DNA of 64,000 nt from Azospirillum sp. RU38E (GTDB lineage Bacteria; Pseudomonadota; Alphaproteobacteria; Azospirillales; Azospirillaceae), in the NCBI RefSeq assembly GCF_900188385.1, contig NZ_FZOI01000010.1, positions 124,001 through 188,000 on the forward strand, given 5' to 3'. The first letter of the stretch is position 1, and each line of letters opens with the position of its first letter. A program made the position numbers and the translations under genes. A model generated the notes under the pieces. It searched no databases and was not told where the DNA came from. It saw nothing but the letters and a program-made list of their open reading frames with translations. Positions 10,961 to 19,299 of the stretch are shown piece after piece.

Positions 10961-10990
10961 GGGGCCACCGGAAACGGTGGCCCCAATTTT
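10961..10990 (+). terminator. Rho-independent terminator after flagellin
   Basis: A 10-bp stem (GGGGCCACCG 10961-10970, CGGTGGCCCC 10975-10984) is closed by a GAAA tetraloop and followed by AATTTTT. The very stable GNRA-capped hairpin 21 bp after the stop should terminate or stabilise abundant flagellin mRNA and separate it from flaF. Confidence 0.92.
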
Positions 10991-11131
10991 TCCATTTCTA
11001 TATTTTTGAAGATATTCAGTAAATTTATCGTTCTTATTTTAATCTCCATTTAACTCTATACTTTATCGCCATTTAATATGTACCGGGTAAGGTGGTCAGG
11101 CCATTTCTTGAAAAACCAGGACGGTGCGTCC

Positions 11132-11485
11132 ATGAGCATTACGGCCTATCGACAGTCCATGAAGGACACCTCCTCCCCCCGGGAGCTGGAGCGGCGGGTT
11201 TTCCAACAGGTCACCCTGCAGCTGGAATCCGCCGGGCGGGGGGAGGATCGCCAGGCGCGCATCCATGCCGTTTCCCGCAACCGCATGTTATGGAACACGC
11301 TGGTCGCCGATCTGGGGGAGGAGGGGAACCTGCTGCCGGTTGAGCTGCGGGCCAACCTGATCTCGCTCGGCCTGTGGGTGGACCGCTATAGCGGCCAGGC
11401 CCTGCAATCGGATCGGCCGCTGGCCCCCCTGGTTGATGTCAACCGGGCAATCATCCAGGGCCTGACCGACCGCCGGCCTGACTGA
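11132..11485 (+). CDS. flaF: Flagellar biosynthesis regulator FlaF
   Basis: This 117-aa FlaF protein is needed in alphaproteobacteria for flagellin production and secretion, acting against FlbT. It shows the family pattern: MSITAYRQSMKDTSSPRELE at the start, a central helix with RIHAVSRNRMLWNTLVADL, and LPVELRANLISLGLWVDRYS. An upstream in-frame start exists at 11078, but the ATG at 11132 matches the family N terminus. The gene follows the flagellin terminator and an unusually AT-rich stretch (about 10990-11080) that probably contains its promoter. flbT follows 31 bp later. Confidence 0.93.
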   Translation: MSITAYRQSMKDTSSPRELERRVFQQVTLQLESAGRGEDRQARIHAVSRNRMLWNTLVADLGEEGNLLPVELRANLISLGLWVDRYSGQALQSDRPLAPLVDVNRAIIQGLTDRRPD

Positions 11486-11516
11486 TATTAACGGCCGATT
11501 TCTAAGGGGATCGATC

Positions 11517-11957
11517 ATGGGATTGAAGCTGAAGCTGAAGCCCTTTGAAAAATTCATCGTCAATGGGGTGGTGATCGAGAACGGACGCCACCGCAACACG
11601 GTCACCGTGGCCAACCATGCCCAGGTGATGACCGGGCGCAGCATCCTGCAGCCGCAGGATGCCGTCACCCCGGTCAAGCGCACCTATTACACCATCCAGG
11701 CCATGCTGCTGGACCCGCAACATGCGGCCCAGCAATTGCCGCTTTATGCCACCTTCATCACCCAGCTGCGGCTGGCCATCCGCGATCCGGAGATGACCCA
11801 TCATCTGGCGGATGCTGACCGGCATGTGCGGGAAGGCGATTTCTACAAGGCGCTGGCGGCCCTGCGGCCGGTTATCGCCTATGAGGATATGTTGCTGCCG
11901 CCGTCAATGGTGGCTGCCCCGGTCGAACCCCCGTCAGAAGCGGCGGTGGGTGCGTAG
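11517..11957 (+). CDS. flbT: Flagellar biosynthesis repressor FlbT
   Basis: This 146-aa FlbT protein belongs to a family that binds the 5' untranslated region of flagellin mRNA and, in Caulobacter, promotes its decay when the hook is unfinished. Recognisable stretches are LKLKPFEKFIVNGVVIENG at the N terminus, a central DAVTPVKRTYYTIQAM and a C-terminal helical half ending near YEDMLLPP. It lies 31 bp after flaF, facing the same way, and the pair probably forms an operon with the next two genes. Confidence 0.93.
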   Translation: MGLKLKLKPFEKFIVNGVVIENGRHRNTVTVANHAQVMTGRSILQPQDAVTPVKRTYYTIQAMLLDPQHAAQQLPLYATFITQLRLAIRDPEMTHHLADADRHVREGDFYKALAALRPVIAYEDMLLPPSMVAAPVEPPSEAAVGA

Positions 11958-12026
11958 GCGCCCGCATACGAAGGGCTGCAAGGCCGGTCCCGTCGCCGCA
12001 CGCCAGAGCCTGCGGAAGGAGTGACC

Positions 12027-12341
12027 ATGAGAGAAGCCAAGCCGATCGAACCCGTTTCCGGTTCCGACCCGTCCCGCCTTTACCGGCTGGTGCGGGTGGA
12101 GCCGCCGGCGCGTGCGGATGAGGCGCGGGGGGCCGACACTGCGCGGGAAGAGGCGGCGGCAGCGCCGCCTGAACCATCCAGCGAGCGCCGCCCCTATCGT
12201 GTGGTGCTGGACCCGCAGACCCAGCGCATCTTCACCGAGGTGATCGACCCGCGCACCGGCGATATCCTGCTGCGCATTCCCCCTGGCTATGCCTTGCAGG
12301 AAGAGCCGGCGGACAGCCCCAGCCGGGAGATCAAGCTGTGA
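12027..12341 (+). CDS. FlaG-like flagellar protein
   Basis: This small protein (104 aa) has a low-complexity Ala/Glu/Pro N-terminal half and a conserved C-terminal half, RVVLDPQTQRIFTEVIDP followed by a leucine-isoleucine strand. The second half is the pattern of FlaG-family proteins, which influence filament length. A GTG lies six bases earlier, but GGAAGGA abuts it, so the ATG at 12027 with six to seven bases of spacing is preferred. Its stop overlaps the GTG start of the DUF1217 gene. The family assignment is moderate because only about 35 residues carry it. Confidence 0.72.
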   Translation: MREAKPIEPVSGSDPSRLYRLVRVEPPARADEARGADTAREEAAAAPPEPSSERRPYRVVLDPQTQRIFTEVIDPRTGDILLRIPPGYALQEEPADSPSREIKL

Positions 12342-13837
12342 GCATCACCGGCTATGGCGCTGCAACCATCACGGCCGGCTATGGCTCCACCCTGTCGCAA
12401 TGGCAGGTGCTGAACTCCACCCTGGACCGCCAGATGGGGCTGGTGCGCAATGACCAGCAGAACAAGGCGGATGCCGATTATGCCCGCAAGAAACTGCCGA
12501 CCGTGGCGTCCGTCGATGATCTGATGGGCGACCGGCGACTTTACACCTATGTGATGCGGGCCTTCGGGCTGGAAGATCAGGTCAATTCCCAGGCGCTGAT
12601 CCGCAAGGTGCTGGAAAGCGACCTGTCGGACAGCCGGTCCTATGCCAGCCGGCTGAATGATGTGCGTTTCAAGCAGCTGGCCGCCGCCTTCAATTTTGGC
12701 GGATCGACGGTGAAAAGCTCCTTCGTCAGCCAGATTTCCGACGCCTATGTCACCAAGGCGTTTGAAGCAGATGTAGGCCAGAAGAACGAAGCCCTGGGCA
12801 TGATGCTGGATTTCACCCGGCGCGTGACGGGCAAGGCCGATTGGGATTCCGTGCTGGCCGATGAAAAGCTGGCCAAGGTGGCCCGCATGGCCTTCGGCCT
12901 GCCTGACCCCTATGGTCCGGCGGATGTGAAGGCGCAGGCGGCCACGCTGGAAAAGGCCATGCCCTTTGGCAAGTACAAGGGCAATGATGTTGATCAGGGC
13001 CGCCTGCGCGATGCCTTCTTCACCGCCTGGGATACGGCCAAGGGCAATACCGGTGCCCTGTCCAGCGCCAACCAATATACGATGCTGATGCGCAGCTATG
13101 ATCAGCAGAAGACGGCCTTTGCCGCCCGCTGGCAGGTGCGCAGCGATGTCAGCTATGTGCAGCAGAAATTGTCGGCCGGTGCCGGGACGGATGAACTGCT
13201 GAAGGATGCCAAGCTGCGCGGCATCGTGCTGGCCGCCTTCGATCTGGGCGACCGCGCCGGGGATACGAAATATCTGCGCCAGGTGCTGGAGAGCAACCCC
13301 AGCGACAGCAACTCGTTTGCGGTCAAGGCGGGGGCCAAGGAAACGGCGCTGGCCGTCAGTTTCAGCCTCAATAACACCGGCACCATGCGGCGCGGCAGTC
13401 CGCCCTTCATCAAGGATATCGTCAGCCGGTATGAGCGGATGAGCTTCGAGGTCTCCGCCGGCAATACCAACGAAGCGCTGCGCCTGGGGCTTTATTTTGA
13501 GCGCAAGGCGGGCAGCATCAGCAACTGGTATTCCGTGCTGGCGGACAAGGCCCTGTCCCAGGTGGTGCGCACCGCCTTTGGCCTGCCGGAGGAGGTGGCG
13601 CGCGCCGATATCGACCGGCAGGTGGGAATGCTGGAAAAGCGACTTGATATCAAGAAGCTGAAAGACCCGGCCGAGGTGAAGCGGCTGGTGGAGAAATTCA
13701 TGATGATGTGGGATGTGCAGGGCAATGGTGCCGTCGGCACCGGCACCTCCCCCGTGCTTCAGCTTTTCTCCGGGCGGTCGACGATCAGCGCCGACACGCT
13801 GATGGCGGCCGTCACCCTGCCGCGCGGACGGCGATAG
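12338..13837 (+). CDS. DUF1217 flagellar-associated protein, internally duplicated
   Basis: This 499-aa protein belongs to the DUF1217 group found in alphaproteobacterial flagellar loci; the molecular role is not established. The GTG start overlaps the FlaG-like stop. The sequence is an internal duplication. A block with VLESDLSDSRSYASRLND (near residue 90-110) recurs as VLESNPSDSNSFAVKAG (near 315). A second block, DWDSVLADEKLAKVARMAFGLP (near 170), recurs as NWYSVLADKALSQVVRTAFGLP (near 390). It has no signal peptide or membrane segment. Two helical repeats suggest a structural or export-substrate role. It is the last gene of the flagellin operon. Confidence 0.85.
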   Translation: MSITGYGAATITAGYGSTLSQWQVLNSTLDRQMGLVRNDQQNKADADYARKKLPTVASVDDLMGDRRLYTYVMRAFGLEDQVNSQALIRKVLESDLSDSRSYASRLNDVRFKQLAAAFNFGGSTVKSSFVSQISDAYVTKAFEADVGQKNEALGMMLDFTRRVTGKADWDSVLADEKLAKVARMAFGLPDPYGPADVKAQAATLEKAMPFGKYKGNDVDQGRLRDAFFTAWDTAKGNTGALSSANQYTMLMRSYDQQKTAFAARWQVRSDVSYVQQKLSAGAGTDELLKDAKLRGIVLAAFDLGDRAGDTKYLRQVLESNPSDSNSFAVKAGAKETALAVSFSLNNTGTMRRGSPPFIKDIVSRYERMSFEVSAGNTNEALRLGLYFERKAGSISNWYSVLADKALSQVVRTAFGLPEEVARADIDRQVGMLEKRLDIKKLKDPAEVKRLVEKFMMMWDVQGNGAVGTGTSPVLQLFSGRSTISADTLMAAVTLPRGRR

Positions 13838-13922
13838 GGGCGGCTGCGCTTCCTGGTCATGGAACCATCCGTCTTCCCCTGTCTTCCCCTTGTATGGCTT
13901 TGCCGGACAAGGGAGATGGACG

Positions 13923-16379
13923 ATGGTGCGGGATCCACAGACACGCGGGCGCGGCGGTAATCCGCTGACCCTTCTGCTGGGGCTGCTGCTGGCTCTCATT
14001 GGGCTGGCGCTCACCGGCGGCGGCGGCTGGCTGCTGGCGCTGGGCGGCTCGCCCTATTATCTGGCGGCCGGGATTGGCCTGCTGCTGGCCGGTGGCCTGA
14101 TCGTTACCGGCCGTGCGGCGGGTGCCTGGCTCTATATCCTGGTCTTCCTGGGTACGCTCGCCTGGGCCTTCTGGGAGGTGGGGCTGGATAAATGGGCCCT
14201 GGTGCCGCGTCTGGTCGGCCCGCTGCTGTTGCTCATCCTGGTGGTGCTGGCCCTGCCGGGGCTGACGCCGGGCCGTTACCGGTTCTCCCATGTGCTCGGC
14301 GCGGTCTCAGCCATTCTGTTGCTGGCCCTGTTGGGTGGGGCCGGCATCGCCTGGTGGGATAGACCGCCGGCCCCAGCCGCCCTGCCGCCATCCGGCAGGC
14401 AGGCCATGGATGATCCGGCCCCCCTGCAACCTGGGGCCGATTGGCCTGCCTATGGCGGCAGCTACAGCGCCCGGCGTTATTCCCCGCTGAACCAGATCAC
14501 GCCTGATAATGTTGGAACGCTGCAGCGTGCCTGGCTCTATCATACGGGCGACGTGCCGCAGAGCGATCTGGCGAAAAACAAGTATGGGGCTGAAACGACG
14601 CCGTTGAAGATCGGTGACGCCCTCTATCTCTGCACCGCCAAGAACATTCTGATCCGGCTGGATGCGGCCACCGGCAAACAGGTCTGGCGGCATGATCCGC
14701 GTGTGCCGGATGCCGCCATTCCCTATACCGCCGCCTGCCGGGGTGTTGCCTATTATGCAGTACCCCCCGCAACCACGGCAGAAAACACCCCGGCACCGCT
14801 GACACCGGCACAGCGGGGTCTGTGCGCCGAACGCATCATTGAAGGCACCTTGGATGCCCGGTTGATTGCGGTGGATGCGGCCACCGGCCAGCCCTGCACC
14901 GGCTTCGGCACCAACGGTACGGTTGATCTGACCGCAGGCATGGGGGAGGTGGTGCCCGGCATGGTTTCCGTCACCTCACCCCCCACCATCGTGCGGGGCG
15001 TGGTGGTGCTGGGCCATCAGGTGCTGGATGGGCAGAAACGGTCGGCCCCGTCTGGTGTCATCCGTGGCTATGATGCGGTGACGGGGGAATTGCGCTGGGC
15101 CTGGGACATGGCCCGCCCGGACCTGACCGGCCTGCCGGTGGAAGGCGATCAATATACGCGCGGCACCCCCAATATGTGGACCACCGCCAGCGGGGATGAA
15201 GAGCTGGGGCTGGTCTATCTGCCGATGGGTAATTCCGCCGTGGATTACTGGAGCGGGTCGCGCACAGAAGCGGAAAAGCGCTTTTCCACCTCCCTGGTAG
15301 CGCTGGACGTGACCAGCGGCCACGTCGCCTGGTCATTTCAGACTGTCCATAATGATGTCTGGGATTATGATCTGGGCTCGCAGGCCACACTGGTGGATTT
15401 TAACACCGCCAATGGGCCGGTGCCGGCCCTGGTGCTGCCCAGCAAGCAGGGCGATATTTATATTCTGGACCGCCGCACCGGTCAGCCGCTGACGCCGGTG
15501 GAAGAACGACCGGTTCCCCAGGGCGGGGTGGAACCGGAACAACGGTCACCGACACAGCCTTTCTCCCTCTACCACACGCTGCGCAAGCCGGATTTGACTG
15601 AACGGGACATGTGGGGCATGTCGCCGATCGATCAAATGATCTGCCGTATCCAGTTCCGCCAAGCCTATTACCAAGGCTTCTATACCCCGCCGACCTCGGG
15701 CCGGCATTCCATCGAATATCCGGGCTATAATGGCGGGTCGGATTGGGGTGGGGTGGCGGTGGACCCCGTGCACGGGCTGATCATCGCCAATTACAACGAC
15801 ATGCCCAACCATAATGAGTTGATCCCCCGCGCGGAGGCAGACCGACTGGGCTGGGCGCCGCGCGGCCAGGAGCGCGGTGGCGATATGGGCAGCGGCGCTG
15901 AAGGCGCAGGCGATCCGCAGGCGGGCACACCTTATGCCATCAATGTCAATGCCGGCTGGCGCCTGCCCCTGACCGGTCTGTTGTGCAAGCAGCCCCCCTA
16001 TGGCGGTATCCGCGCCATTGATCTTGCCAGCGGCAAAACCCTGTGGGACCGGCCCTTCGGCACGGCCCGCCGCAACGGTCCGTTCGGCATCCCCTCCGGC
16101 CTGCCATTTGAGATCGGAACGCCCAATAATGGCGGGGCCGTGGTGACCGCGGGCGGCTTGATCTTCATTGCGGCGGCCACGGATAACCTGATCCGCGCCA
16201 TCGACCTGCGCAGCGGCGAAACCGTCTGGCAGGATACGCTGCCCGCTGGCGGTCAGGCCACCCCGATGACCTATGAGATAGAGGGGCGGCAATATCTGGT
16301 GATCATGGCTGGCGGTCATCATTTCATGGAAACCCCCATCGGCGATGAACTGATCGCCTATGCCCTGCCGCCGCAGTAA
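13923..16379 (+). CDS. gcd: Membrane-bound PQQ-dependent dehydrogenase (glucose/quinate/shikimate type)
   Basis: This is a quinoprotein dehydrogenase (818 aa) that oxidises aldoses such as glucose, or quinate/shikimate, on the periplasmic face and passes electrons to ubiquinone. Five hydrophobic helices occupy residues about 10-145, and an eight-bladed PQQ propeller follows from WPAYGGSYSARRYSPL (near 175). Active-site regions include VHNDVWDYDLGSQATL, GMSPIDQMICRIQFRQAYY and TPNNGGAVVTAGGLIF near the end. The length matches GCD (about 800 aa). The start at 13923 is preferred over 13890 because GGGAGATGG precedes it. It sits alone inside the flagellar locus, between the flagellin operon and fliI. 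Glucose versus quinate cannot be separated by eye. Confidence 0.9.
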   Translation: MVRDPQTRGRGGNPLTLLLGLLLALIGLALTGGGGWLLALGGSPYYLAAGIGLLLAGGLIVTGRAAGAWLYILVFLGTLAWAFWEVGLDKWALVPRLVGPLLLLILVVLALPGLTPGRYRFSHVLGAVSAILLLALLGGAGIAWWDRPPAPAALPPSGRQAMDDPAPLQPGADWPAYGGSYSARRYSPLNQITPDNVGTLQRAWLYHTGDVPQSDLAKNKYGAETTPLKIGDALYLCTAKNILIRLDAATGKQVWRHDPRVPDAAIPYTAACRGVAYYAVPPATTAENTPAPLTPAQRGLCAERIIEGTLDARLIAVDAATGQPCTGFGTNGTVDLTAGMGEVVPGMVSVTSPPTIVRGVVVLGHQVLDGQKRSAPSGVIRGYDAVTGELRWAWDMARPDLTGLPVEGDQYTRGTPNMWTTASGDEELGLVYLPMGNSAVDYWSGSRTEAEKRFSTSLVALDVTSGHVAWSFQTVHNDVWDYDLGSQATLVDFNTANGPVPALVLPSKQGDIYILDRRTGQPLTPVEERPVPQGGVEPEQRSPTQPFSLYHTLRKPDLTERDMWGMSPIDQMICRIQFRQAYYQGFYTPPTSGRHSIEYPGYNGGSDWGGVAVDPVHGLIIANYNDMPNHNELIPRAEADRLGWAPRGQERGGDMGSGAEGAGDPQAGTPYAINVNAGWRLPLTGLLCKQPPYGGIRAIDLASGKTLWDRPFGTARRNGPFGIPSGLPFEIGTPNNGGAVVTAGGLIFIAAATDNLIRAIDLRSGETVWQDTLPAGGQATPMTYEIEGRQYLVIMAGGHHFMETPIGDELIAYALPPQ

Positions 16380-16385
16380 AATACG

Positions 16386-17783
16386 TCACCCCCGCTTGCC
16401 CCTTGGCGCACCCGGCTTGCGCGCTTCCGGTTCCGGCGGGGGTGGGGGGGGCGGGGCGGTGACTTCCGCCACGATCTGGCCCAGCACCTCAAAGCTGGTG
16501 GTGCTGGGCGTGCTTTCACCCTTGCGCTGGCGCAGGAATTCCTGCAGCGACGGGTTGGCCTTGATGGCCTGATCCACCTCCGCATCACTGCCCAGGCGAT
16601 AGGCGCCCAGGCGGATCATCTCCTCCATCGCCTCATAGCGCGACAGCAGGCTGCGGGCACCCTGCATGGTGGCGTTTTCCGCTTCCGAATGGCAGCCGGG
16701 CAGGGCGCGGGAGACGCTTTTCAGCACGTCAATAGCCGGATAGCGGCCCCGTTCGGCGATCTTGCGATCCATCACCACATGGCCATCCAGGATGCCGCGC
16801 ACGGCATCGGCCACCGGTTCATCATGGTCGCCGCCATCCACCAGCACGGTGAAGACGCCGGTAATATCGCCCTGGCCGTCCCGCCCTGGCCCGGCGCGTT
16901 CCAGCAGCCGGGGCAGCTCGGCGAAGACGCTGGGCGGATAGCCCTTGGTGGTCGGCGGCTCCCCCGCCGACAGGCCGATTTCGCGCTGGGCCATGGCGAA
17001 GCGGGTGACGCTGTCCATCATGCACAGCACGTCATGGCCTGCGTCACGGAAGAATTCCGCCACCGCCATGGTCAGATAGGCCGCCTGTCGCCTCGCCAGC
17101 GCCGGCTCATCCCCCGTGGCGACGATGATGACGGAGCGGGCCAGCCCATCTTCCCCCAGATCATCCTGGATGAATTCCTGCACCTCTCGCCCGCGTTCGC
17201 CGATCAGGCCGATCACATTCACCTGGGCGGCACTGGACCGGGCCAGCATGGCCAGCAGGGTGGATTTACCCACACCCGACCCGGCGAAGATGCCCAGGCG
17301 CTGGCCCTGGCAGAGCGGCACGAAACTATCCATCACCCGGATGCCGGTTTCCAGCCGCGCCCCCATGCGGCGGCGGTCAAAGGCGGGCGGCGGGGCTGCG
17401 CGCAGGCTGCGATTATCATCGCCGCGCAGCAGCCCGCCCTTGCCATCCATCGGCTTGCCAAAGGCATCCACCACCCGGCCCAGCCAGCCGGCATGGGGCC
17501 GCACCAGCCCCATGGCCGTGCCTGCCTCCACCTTTGACCCCAGGCCGATGCCTTCCAGCGGGGCGAAGGGCAGCAGCACGGCGCGGCCCTGGCGGAACCC
17601 CACCACCTCGCACGGGACCGGCTTGCCGTCGCGGGTGAAGGCCCGGCAGCCATCGCCGACGGAAAGCCGGCGTTCCAGCCCCTCCACCTCCAGCGCCAGC
17701 CCGGAACAGGTGACAACCTGTCCGTGGAAACGCGGTCCCTCGATCTGCTGGATATCGGCCAAAAGCCCGGCCAGGATGGTCAT
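16386..17783 (-). CDS. fliI: Flagellum-specific ATP synthase FliI
   Basis: This is the ATPase of the flagellar type III export apparatus, 465 aa and related to F1-beta. It has a Walker A loop GSGVGKST (near residue 165), a Walker B/arginine-finger segment MMDSVTRFAMAQREIGLSAG (near 250-270) and the export-ATPase signature PPTTKGYPPSVFAELPRLLE. The C terminus is unusual: a run of eight prolines and a basic tail (KPGAPRGKRG). The frame continues far upstream, but the ATG at 17783 starts the conserved N-terminal domain and has GAAGAAGG before it. It is divergent from flgB across a 159-bp gap rich in TTAAAGC repeats, and convergent with gcd. Confidence 0.95.
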   Translation of the reverse strand: MTILAGLLADIQQIEGPRFHGQVVTCSGLALEVEGLERRLSVGDGCRAFTRDGKPVPCEVVGFRQGRAVLLPFAPLEGIGLGSKVEAGTAMGLVRPHAGWLGRVVDAFGKPMDGKGGLLRGDDNRSLRAAPPPAFDRRRMGARLETGIRVMDSFVPLCQGQRLGIFAGSGVGKSTLLAMLARSSAAQVNVIGLIGERGREVQEFIQDDLGEDGLARSVIIVATGDEPALARRQAAYLTMAVAEFFRDAGHDVLCMMDSVTRFAMAQREIGLSAGEPPTTKGYPPSVFAELPRLLERAGPGRDGQGDITGVFTVLVDGGDHDEPVADAVRGILDGHVVMDRKIAERGRYPAIDVLKSVSRALPGCHSEAENATMQGARSLLSRYEAMEEMIRLGAYRLGSDAEVDQAIKANPSLQEFLRQRKGESTPSTTSFEVLGQIVAEVTAPPPPPPPEPEARKPGAPRGKRG

Positions 17784-17840
17784 GGCGGCTGCCTTCTTCG
17801 CTGCTGCTGCGTGATGTGCAGCCCATCTTGAAAGCGGGGG

Positions 17841-17887
17841 TTTAAAGCCGATTAAAGCCCGCACCGGCTTAAACGCCGCTTTAAGCC
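17841..17887. promoter_or_regulatory. Repeated TTAAAGC half-sites in the fliI-flgB divergent promoter region
   Basis: Four related half-sites lie within 47 bp: TTTAAAGCC (17841), ATTAAAGCC (17851), GGCTTAAA (17866-17873) and TTTAAGCC (17880-17887). The last two form a perfect 8-bp inverted repeat with a 6-bp spacer. The cluster is centred between the divergent starts of fliI (17783) and flgB (17943). This suggests binding sites of a flagellar class regulator. The protein is not identified. Confidence 0.45.
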
Positions 17888-17942
17888 CGCGCATGGAAAC
17901 ATCCGCCCCGACCGACGCCACACGCAAACGGGGCAGCAGCGG

Positions 17943-18338
17943 ATGGATTTGAATTCGATCGGCCTGTTCAATCTGGCCAGCCATCGCATGGAATATCTCA
18001 CCGCCCGGCACAAGCTGGTGGCGGAGAATATTGCCAATGCCGACACGCCGGGCGTGAAGGCACGCGACCTGAAACCCTTCGATTTCCAGGCGGTGATGAG
18101 CGGCGGCAACGCGGAACAGGCGCGCACTGATGCGCACCACCTGACCCCGCTGCGCCAGAATGCCGGTTTCAAGGAAGATCGCCGCAGTGCCACCTATGAA
18201 ATGGCGCCCGACGGCAATGGCGTGGTGCTGGAAGAGCAGATGGTGAAATCGGCGGATATCCGCCAGGCCTATGATCTGGCCACCAACCTGTTCCAGAAAC
18301 ATGCCGGCATGTTGCGCCTCGCCCTCAACACGCGCTGA
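17943..18338 (+). CDS. flgB: Flagellar basal-body rod protein FlgB
   Basis: This proximal rod subunit of 131 aa shows the flagellar-axial N-terminal motif ARHKLVAENIANADTPGVKARDL (residues about 20-42). The FlgB-typical C-terminal helix MVKSADIRQAYDLATNLFQKH also appears. It has no signal peptide, as expected for a type III export substrate. It is the first gene of a plus-strand cluster flgB-flgC-fliE-fliQ-transglycosylase. The usual short flgB-flgC gap is expanded to 174 bp here by a palindromic repeat element. Confidence 0.95.
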   Translation: MDLNSIGLFNLASHRMEYLTARHKLVAENIANADTPGVKARDLKPFDFQAVMSGGNAEQARTDAHHLTPLRQNAGFKEDRRSATYEMAPDGNGVVLEEQMVKSADIRQAYDLATNLFQKHAGMLRLALNTR

Positions 18339-18350
18339 ACCTTTTCGTTT

Positions 18351-18490
18351 CCCCCTTGACCCGTTGCACGGGTCAAGGGGGCCCTCAGGCGCCGGGCGCC
18401 GCCATCCGGCGGCTTGGCTTACGCGCACATGGGTGCGCGGGCGCTCAATGCGCCAACCCATTTGGGCCGGGCAAGCCCGCCCCAAATGGG
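18351..18490 (-). repeat. Mosaic palindromic element, copy A (between flgB and flgC)
   Basis: This copy fills the flgB-flgC gap. The left stem has perfect 14-bp arms (18351-18364 and 18368-18381, loop TGC). The right stem is 18457-18472 with 18475-18490, with one mismatch. Between them, read on the minus strand, lie three small hairpins around the invariant linker GTAAGCCAAG and the conserved GGCG..TGAGGG end. It is in the opposite orientation to copies B-E and must be transcribed within the flgB-flgC message. It ends 22 bp before the flgC start. Confidence 0.85.
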
Positions 18491-18512
18491 TATCACACGA
18501 GGAGTTCGGGCC

Positions 18513-18932
18513 ATGTCCATCGACAATCTGACCAGTTCCTTCGGCATTGCCGCGGCCGGCATGAAGGCCCAGGCCACCCGCCTGCGCGTGGTGGCGGAAA
18601 ACATGGCCAATGCCAATTCAACATCCGAGGTGGCGGGCGGCGATCCCTATCGCCGCAAGACCATCGTGTTTTCCAGCGTGCTGGACCGCGCCCTTTCCGC
18701 CGACAAGGTGGAGGTCAAGCGCATCGGCCGGGATGAAAGCGACTTCACCCTGCGCTATGACCCCAGCCACCCGGCAGCGGATGAGAATGGCTATATCAAG
18801 ACGCCCAACGTTAACAGTCTGGTCGAAGCCATGGATATGCGGGAGGCCGGGCGCTCCTATGACGCCAACCTGAATGTAATGCAGCAGGCCCGCACCATGC
18901 TGGGCCGCACCATCGACATGCTGCGCAGCTGA
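18513..18932 (+). CDS. flgC: Flagellar basal-body rod protein FlgC
   Basis: This rod protein of 139 aa has the axial-family motif GMKAQATRLRVVAENMANANS (residues about 15-37). The FlgC-specific C-terminal segment NGYIKTPNVNSLVEAMDMRE is followed by a terminal helix ending TMLGRTIDMLRS. The frame is open upstream through the repeat element, but the ATG at 18513 is preceded by GAGGAG and matches the family N terminus. fliE follows 20 bp later. Confidence 0.95.
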   Translation: MSIDNLTSSFGIAAAGMKAQATRLRVVAENMANANSTSEVAGGDPYRRKTIVFSSVLDRALSADKVEVKRIGRDESDFTLRYDPSHPAADENGYIKTPNVNSLVEAMDMREAGRSYDANLNVMQQARTMLGRTIDMLRS

Positions 18933-18952
18933 TCCCGTCAGAGGTAGGAAAT

Positions 18953-19279
18953 ATGAGCATCATCGTTCCCACCGCCGGCGTCACCAGCGCCTATGCCGCC
19001 GGCAAGCTGGCCGGTATTGCCGGTCCTGCCCAGCCGGTGGCCGGCATCACCCTGCCCAAGCGCGGCAGCTTCCCCGAACTGGTGGGCAATGCCGTCAAGG
19101 ATGCCATCAACACCGTCCGCCAGGGCGAAAAGACGGCTGCCGCCGGGCTGCAGGGCAAGGCCAGTACCCAGGAAGTGGTGCAGGCCACCATGTCGGCGGA
19201 ACTGACGGTGCAGGCCGCCGTCGCCGTGCGCGACAAGCTGGTGAACGCGTATCTGGAAATCATGCGGATGCCGGTCTGA
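18953..19279 (+). CDS. fliE: Flagellar hook-basal body protein FliE
   Basis: FliE joins the MS ring to the rod and is the first export substrate. This 108-aa copy has the characteristic C-terminal half with a helix (NAVKDAINTVRQGEKTAAAG), QEVVQATMSAELTVQAAVAV and the ending KLVNAYLEIMRMPV. The start has GAGGTAGGAA ahead of it. It lies 20 bp from both flgC and fliQ in the same operon. Confidence 0.95.
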   Translation: MSIIVPTAGVTSAYAAGKLAGIAGPAQPVAGITLPKRGSFPELVGNAVKDAINTVRQGEKTAAAGLQGKASTQEVVQATMSAELTVQAAVAVRDKLVNAYLEIMRMPV

Positions 19280-19299
19280 CCGGCGGAGGGCCTGCTGCC

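Noticed and set aside
18351-18490. Interpretation of the flgB-flgC palindromes as rho-independent terminators
   Set aside because: The stems have no T-run and lie inside a flagellar rod operon; the same architecture recurs at unrelated places, so a repeat family explains them better.
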